Source: Pseudomonas sp. MMS21 TM103 (GTDB lineage: Bacteria > Pseudomonadota > Gammaproteobacteria > Pseudomonadales > Pseudomonadaceae). From it: a DNA stretch of 34,105 nt. Both the position numbers and the translations under genes were made by a program. Below the pieces are notes generated by a model. That model was not told the DNA's origin. It did no database searches and saw only the letters and a program-made list of their open reading frames with translations. Location: the NCBI RefSeq assembly GCF_022132145.1, contig NZ_JAJISP010000011.1:1-34105 (forward strand), read 5' to 3'. Shown one piece after another: positions 32,901 to 34,105 of this stretch (its first letter is position 1; each line of letters begins with the position of its first letter).

Positions 32901-34068
32901 TGTCGCGAAAGCCACTGACCTGCTCCCGCCAAACTGGCTCGCGCACTACCTCAGCATTCGCCCAGTACAGCCCCAGGGCCAGCAGCAGGCCATCGAAACC
33001 ACTGAACGACAAGGGCTCGCTAAGCCCAGGATCAAGCCGCCGCCCACTCGCCTGCTGCTGTTCGACCAGCATCTGCAGAGCTGGGTAAGCCCGGCCGTAA
33101 TACTCCTTCAGGCCCAGGCTGACCGCCTGCTTCAGCGCCGGATACAGCTGTTTGTCAGCACTGGCCAACAACAACAGGCAATAGAAACCATTGAGTATCG
33201 GCGGCAGGTCAACTTTGCGCTTTTTGCTCTGCCGCTTGATCGCCAGCAGCCATTCCTGCATGGCCAGCAAGGCTTGCGGATACTGGCCACGCAACATCAG
33301 CTGGATAAACTGCTGCATGAACGCCAGACCACCCTGTCCCAACGCTTCAAACTGCAACCAGTCGCCACGCCACAAGGCCTGCAGCATCAGCTGCAACGAC
33401 AATTCCACACTGACCGAAGAGTCGGCGACCAAGGCCAACCCCTGTCGATAAGCCTCATCTGCCGGTTGCAACTGCCAGTTCACCTGCTCCAGATAATCTT
33501 CCAGCAACAGGCTTTTGACCTCATGCTTGAGTGTGGCAAACACCTGCCTGCCCGGCTCGTCTGCCAGTAGTTGCTGGCAAGGCGACTCGCCCGTAAGGGT
33601 CTGGCGCAGCGAACTCGACTGCAGCAACGCCAGCCCCTGCCGCACGTCACCTGTCTGTCCACCCAGGATGGCCAGCCACAGACTCAGCCGCTGACTCGCC
33701 TGGCTGGGAATATCCCAAGCGCTACGTTGCGGTGCGATGCTGCTACGCAGCGCAAGTAACCAGCTGTCTTTGCTGACGTCGCTATTGAGCTGCTGCAGCA
33801 CCAGATTGCGCCGCTCCGGCGGCAAGCAATAGGGCTGTCCGCCGCCGCCTAGACTGACCCAGTCGAGGCGGTGCAGCATCGCCAGTATCTCGCTCAGCGC
33901 CGGCCCGTCCATCGCCCGGCTAGAGGTGCTGCGTACCCCCATCTCGCGCAACTGCTCAAGCAAAGCGGTTTTATGCTTGCCCGGGAAAGACAAAGCCAGC
34001 ACATAGAGCACCGCCTTGTAGGCATCCGGCAGGGCGGCAAGCCCGAAAGGGGTCACAGGGGCGGACAT
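29962..34068 (-). CDS. SNF2-family ATP-dependent helicase, large
   Basis: 1368 residues. ATG 34068 (MSAPVTPFGLAALP) was chosen because GGAG lies 7 bases upstream; a TTG at 34074 is too close to that site. The C-terminal 450 residues are a complete SWI2/SNF2 motor: motif I DDMGLGKTVQT (about 940-951), DEAQ (1033-1036), SGTPVENHLGELW, the helicase C block GGTGLNLTAADYVIHLDPWW and RAHRMGQ. The preceding 900 residues are helical, Leu/Gln-rich and of unknown role, as in bacterial SNF2-associated proteins. It is a Pseudomonas core-genome style gene, convergent with the envelope operon. Its DNA or nucleoprotein substrate is unknown. Confidence 0.92.
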   Translation of the reverse strand: MSAPVTPFGLAALPDAYKAVLYVLALSFPGKHKTALLEQLREMGVRSTSSRAMDGPALSEILAMLHRLDWVSLGGGGQPYCLPPERRNLVLQQLNSDVSKDSWLLALRSSIAPQRSAWDIPSQASQRLSLWLAILGGQTGDVRQGLALLQSSSLRQTLTGESPCQQLLADEPGRQVFATLKHEVKSLLLEDYLEQVNWQLQPADEAYRQGLALVADSSVSVELSLQLMLQALWRGDWLQFEALGQGGLAFMQQFIQLMLRGQYPQALLAMQEWLLAIKRQSKKRKVDLPPILNGFYCLLLLASADKQLYPALKQAVSLGLKEYYGRAYPALQMLVEQQQASGRRLDPGLSEPLSFSGFDGLLLALGLYWANAEVVREPVWREQVSGFRDNLAAADYHWLAEELDALLAQQFAQPRRRPGWHQAAGLVPLVSLYQRQEAWQHALTALSLLKPGKAESGIAQIQKSARLAWFVTFNPNQLSVEPREQKLGAKGWSKGRAVALKRLFEDADSLDFLLEQDRQTIRMIQPGTDFYYGGARYELSAEHALPRLVGHPALFWADAPDVRIDLLLGQISLQLKSQGTQIHLKLEPNGVQGNPGVLLRKETPTRLLVYPVSRELRQIADIVGDGLSVPQAAKAQLVEAISAIAPLLPIHSDLPELAGHLDSVAADSTLYAHLLPLEAGLRLQLLVRPLASSSWFKPGHGLENILGELDGKALQASRDLHAETAALQRVLQACPALAQADTDGQEWQLAEPQDALQVLSELQVLEGDWLQCVWPEGERMRIRARPGMGQLKLGLKQQGDWFVLSGEVQLDDGRVLHLRQLLELLKSSTGRFLKLGDQDWLALSDSLRKRLDELAHLADQVGDDGLRLNLLTTPLLAGLAQEAGEFQADAGWQAHLDKLESLKHYQPQVPSTLQAELRDYQREGFDWLARLAQWGVGACLADDMGLGKTVQTLALLLHRAPAGPQLVVAPTSVALNWQSETARFAPTLRLHIYQQNRHLAGLGPFDLVIVSYGLLQQDNQAFASQHWTSVVLDEAQAIKNSQSKRSQAAMTLQADFKLIASGTPVENHLGELWNLFRFINPGLLGSQDRFAQRFSTPIERGEQGARKALKALIQPFILRRLKSQVLDELPPRTEITYKVPLSSEERHLYEALRQQALTTLSTTAPGKSLQVLAEITRLRRFCCHPRLVMPGCGLSGSKLAAFAEIVEELLDNRHKALVFSQFVDHLSIIRGWLDEQGISYQYLDGATPPKERQTRMAAFQAGIGEIFLISLKAGGTGLNLTAADYVIHLDPWWNPAVEDQASDRAHRMGQQRPVTIYRLVTEHTIEEQIVALHGKKRDLADSLLGGGEVSGKLDADALLSLLKGDQVE

Positions 34069-34105
34069 CGGCAAACTCCAGCCTCAGAAGGAACAACAGG
34101 ACGCG

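Noticed and set aside
1..34105. CRISPR array, tRNA or rRNA genes
   Set aside because: I saw no regularly spaced repeats and no tRNA- or rRNA-like sequences on either strand.

Overview
The window looks like chromosomal or element-borne DNA of a Pseudomonas-type gammaproteobacterium. The evidence is the high GC content, the complete dmp/phe-type phenol catabolic operon with a divergent DmpR/MopR-class activator, -24/-12 (sigma54) promoters, and a Pseudomonas-style SNF2 helicase. The species cannot be fixed from the sequence alone.

Layout. (1) 1-1471 is gene-poor debris: a 16-C homopolymer, an IS3-family transposase fragment, and stubs of a TctA-like permease and an Ldh2-type dehydrogenase. (2) 1472-6725 holds five forward genes, all with export signals: a small outer-membrane barrel, a phenol-MetA/'neuromedin U'-type outer-membrane protein, an LprI-META fusion, a DUF1254/DUF1214 protein and a PAP2 acid phosphatase. 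(3) 6726-7850 is a second scar. Here two IS transposase 5' ends are fused in frame to the 3' ends of a carbon-nitrogen hydrolase and a short-chain dehydrogenase. (4) 7851-19933, reverse strand, is the full 15-gene dmpKLMNOPQBCDEFGHI operon: multicomponent phenol hydroxylase, then catechol meta-cleavage to pyruvate and acetyl-CoA. (5) 19934-20428 is the divergent control region with a sigma54 promoter, an IHF site and paired upstream activator sites. (6) 20429-22114 is dmpR, followed by a convergent LRAT/NC-domain protein. (7) 23058-29820 is a forward four-gene operon: YCF48-like lipoprotein, MMPL/RND transporter, DUF1302 protein and DUF1329 protein. (8) 29962-34068 is a large SNF2 helicase on the reverse strand.

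How it fits together. DmpR is expected to sense phenols and, with sigma54 and IHF, fire the catabolic operon. The most interesting observation is that the four-gene envelope operon has its own sigma54 promoter, with a 15-base core (TGGCACAGGCGTTGC) identical to that of the phenol operon. Two DmpR-like palindromes lie 29 bp apart at the right distance upstream. I infer that one phenol sensor drives both degradation and an uncharacterised trans-envelope transport system (surface lipoprotein, inner-membrane RND pump, outer-membrane barrel, LolA/LolB-like carrier). Hairpins in the two longest gaps inside the catabolic operon (dmpN-dmpO and dmpH-dmpI) suggest post-initiation tuning of individual products.
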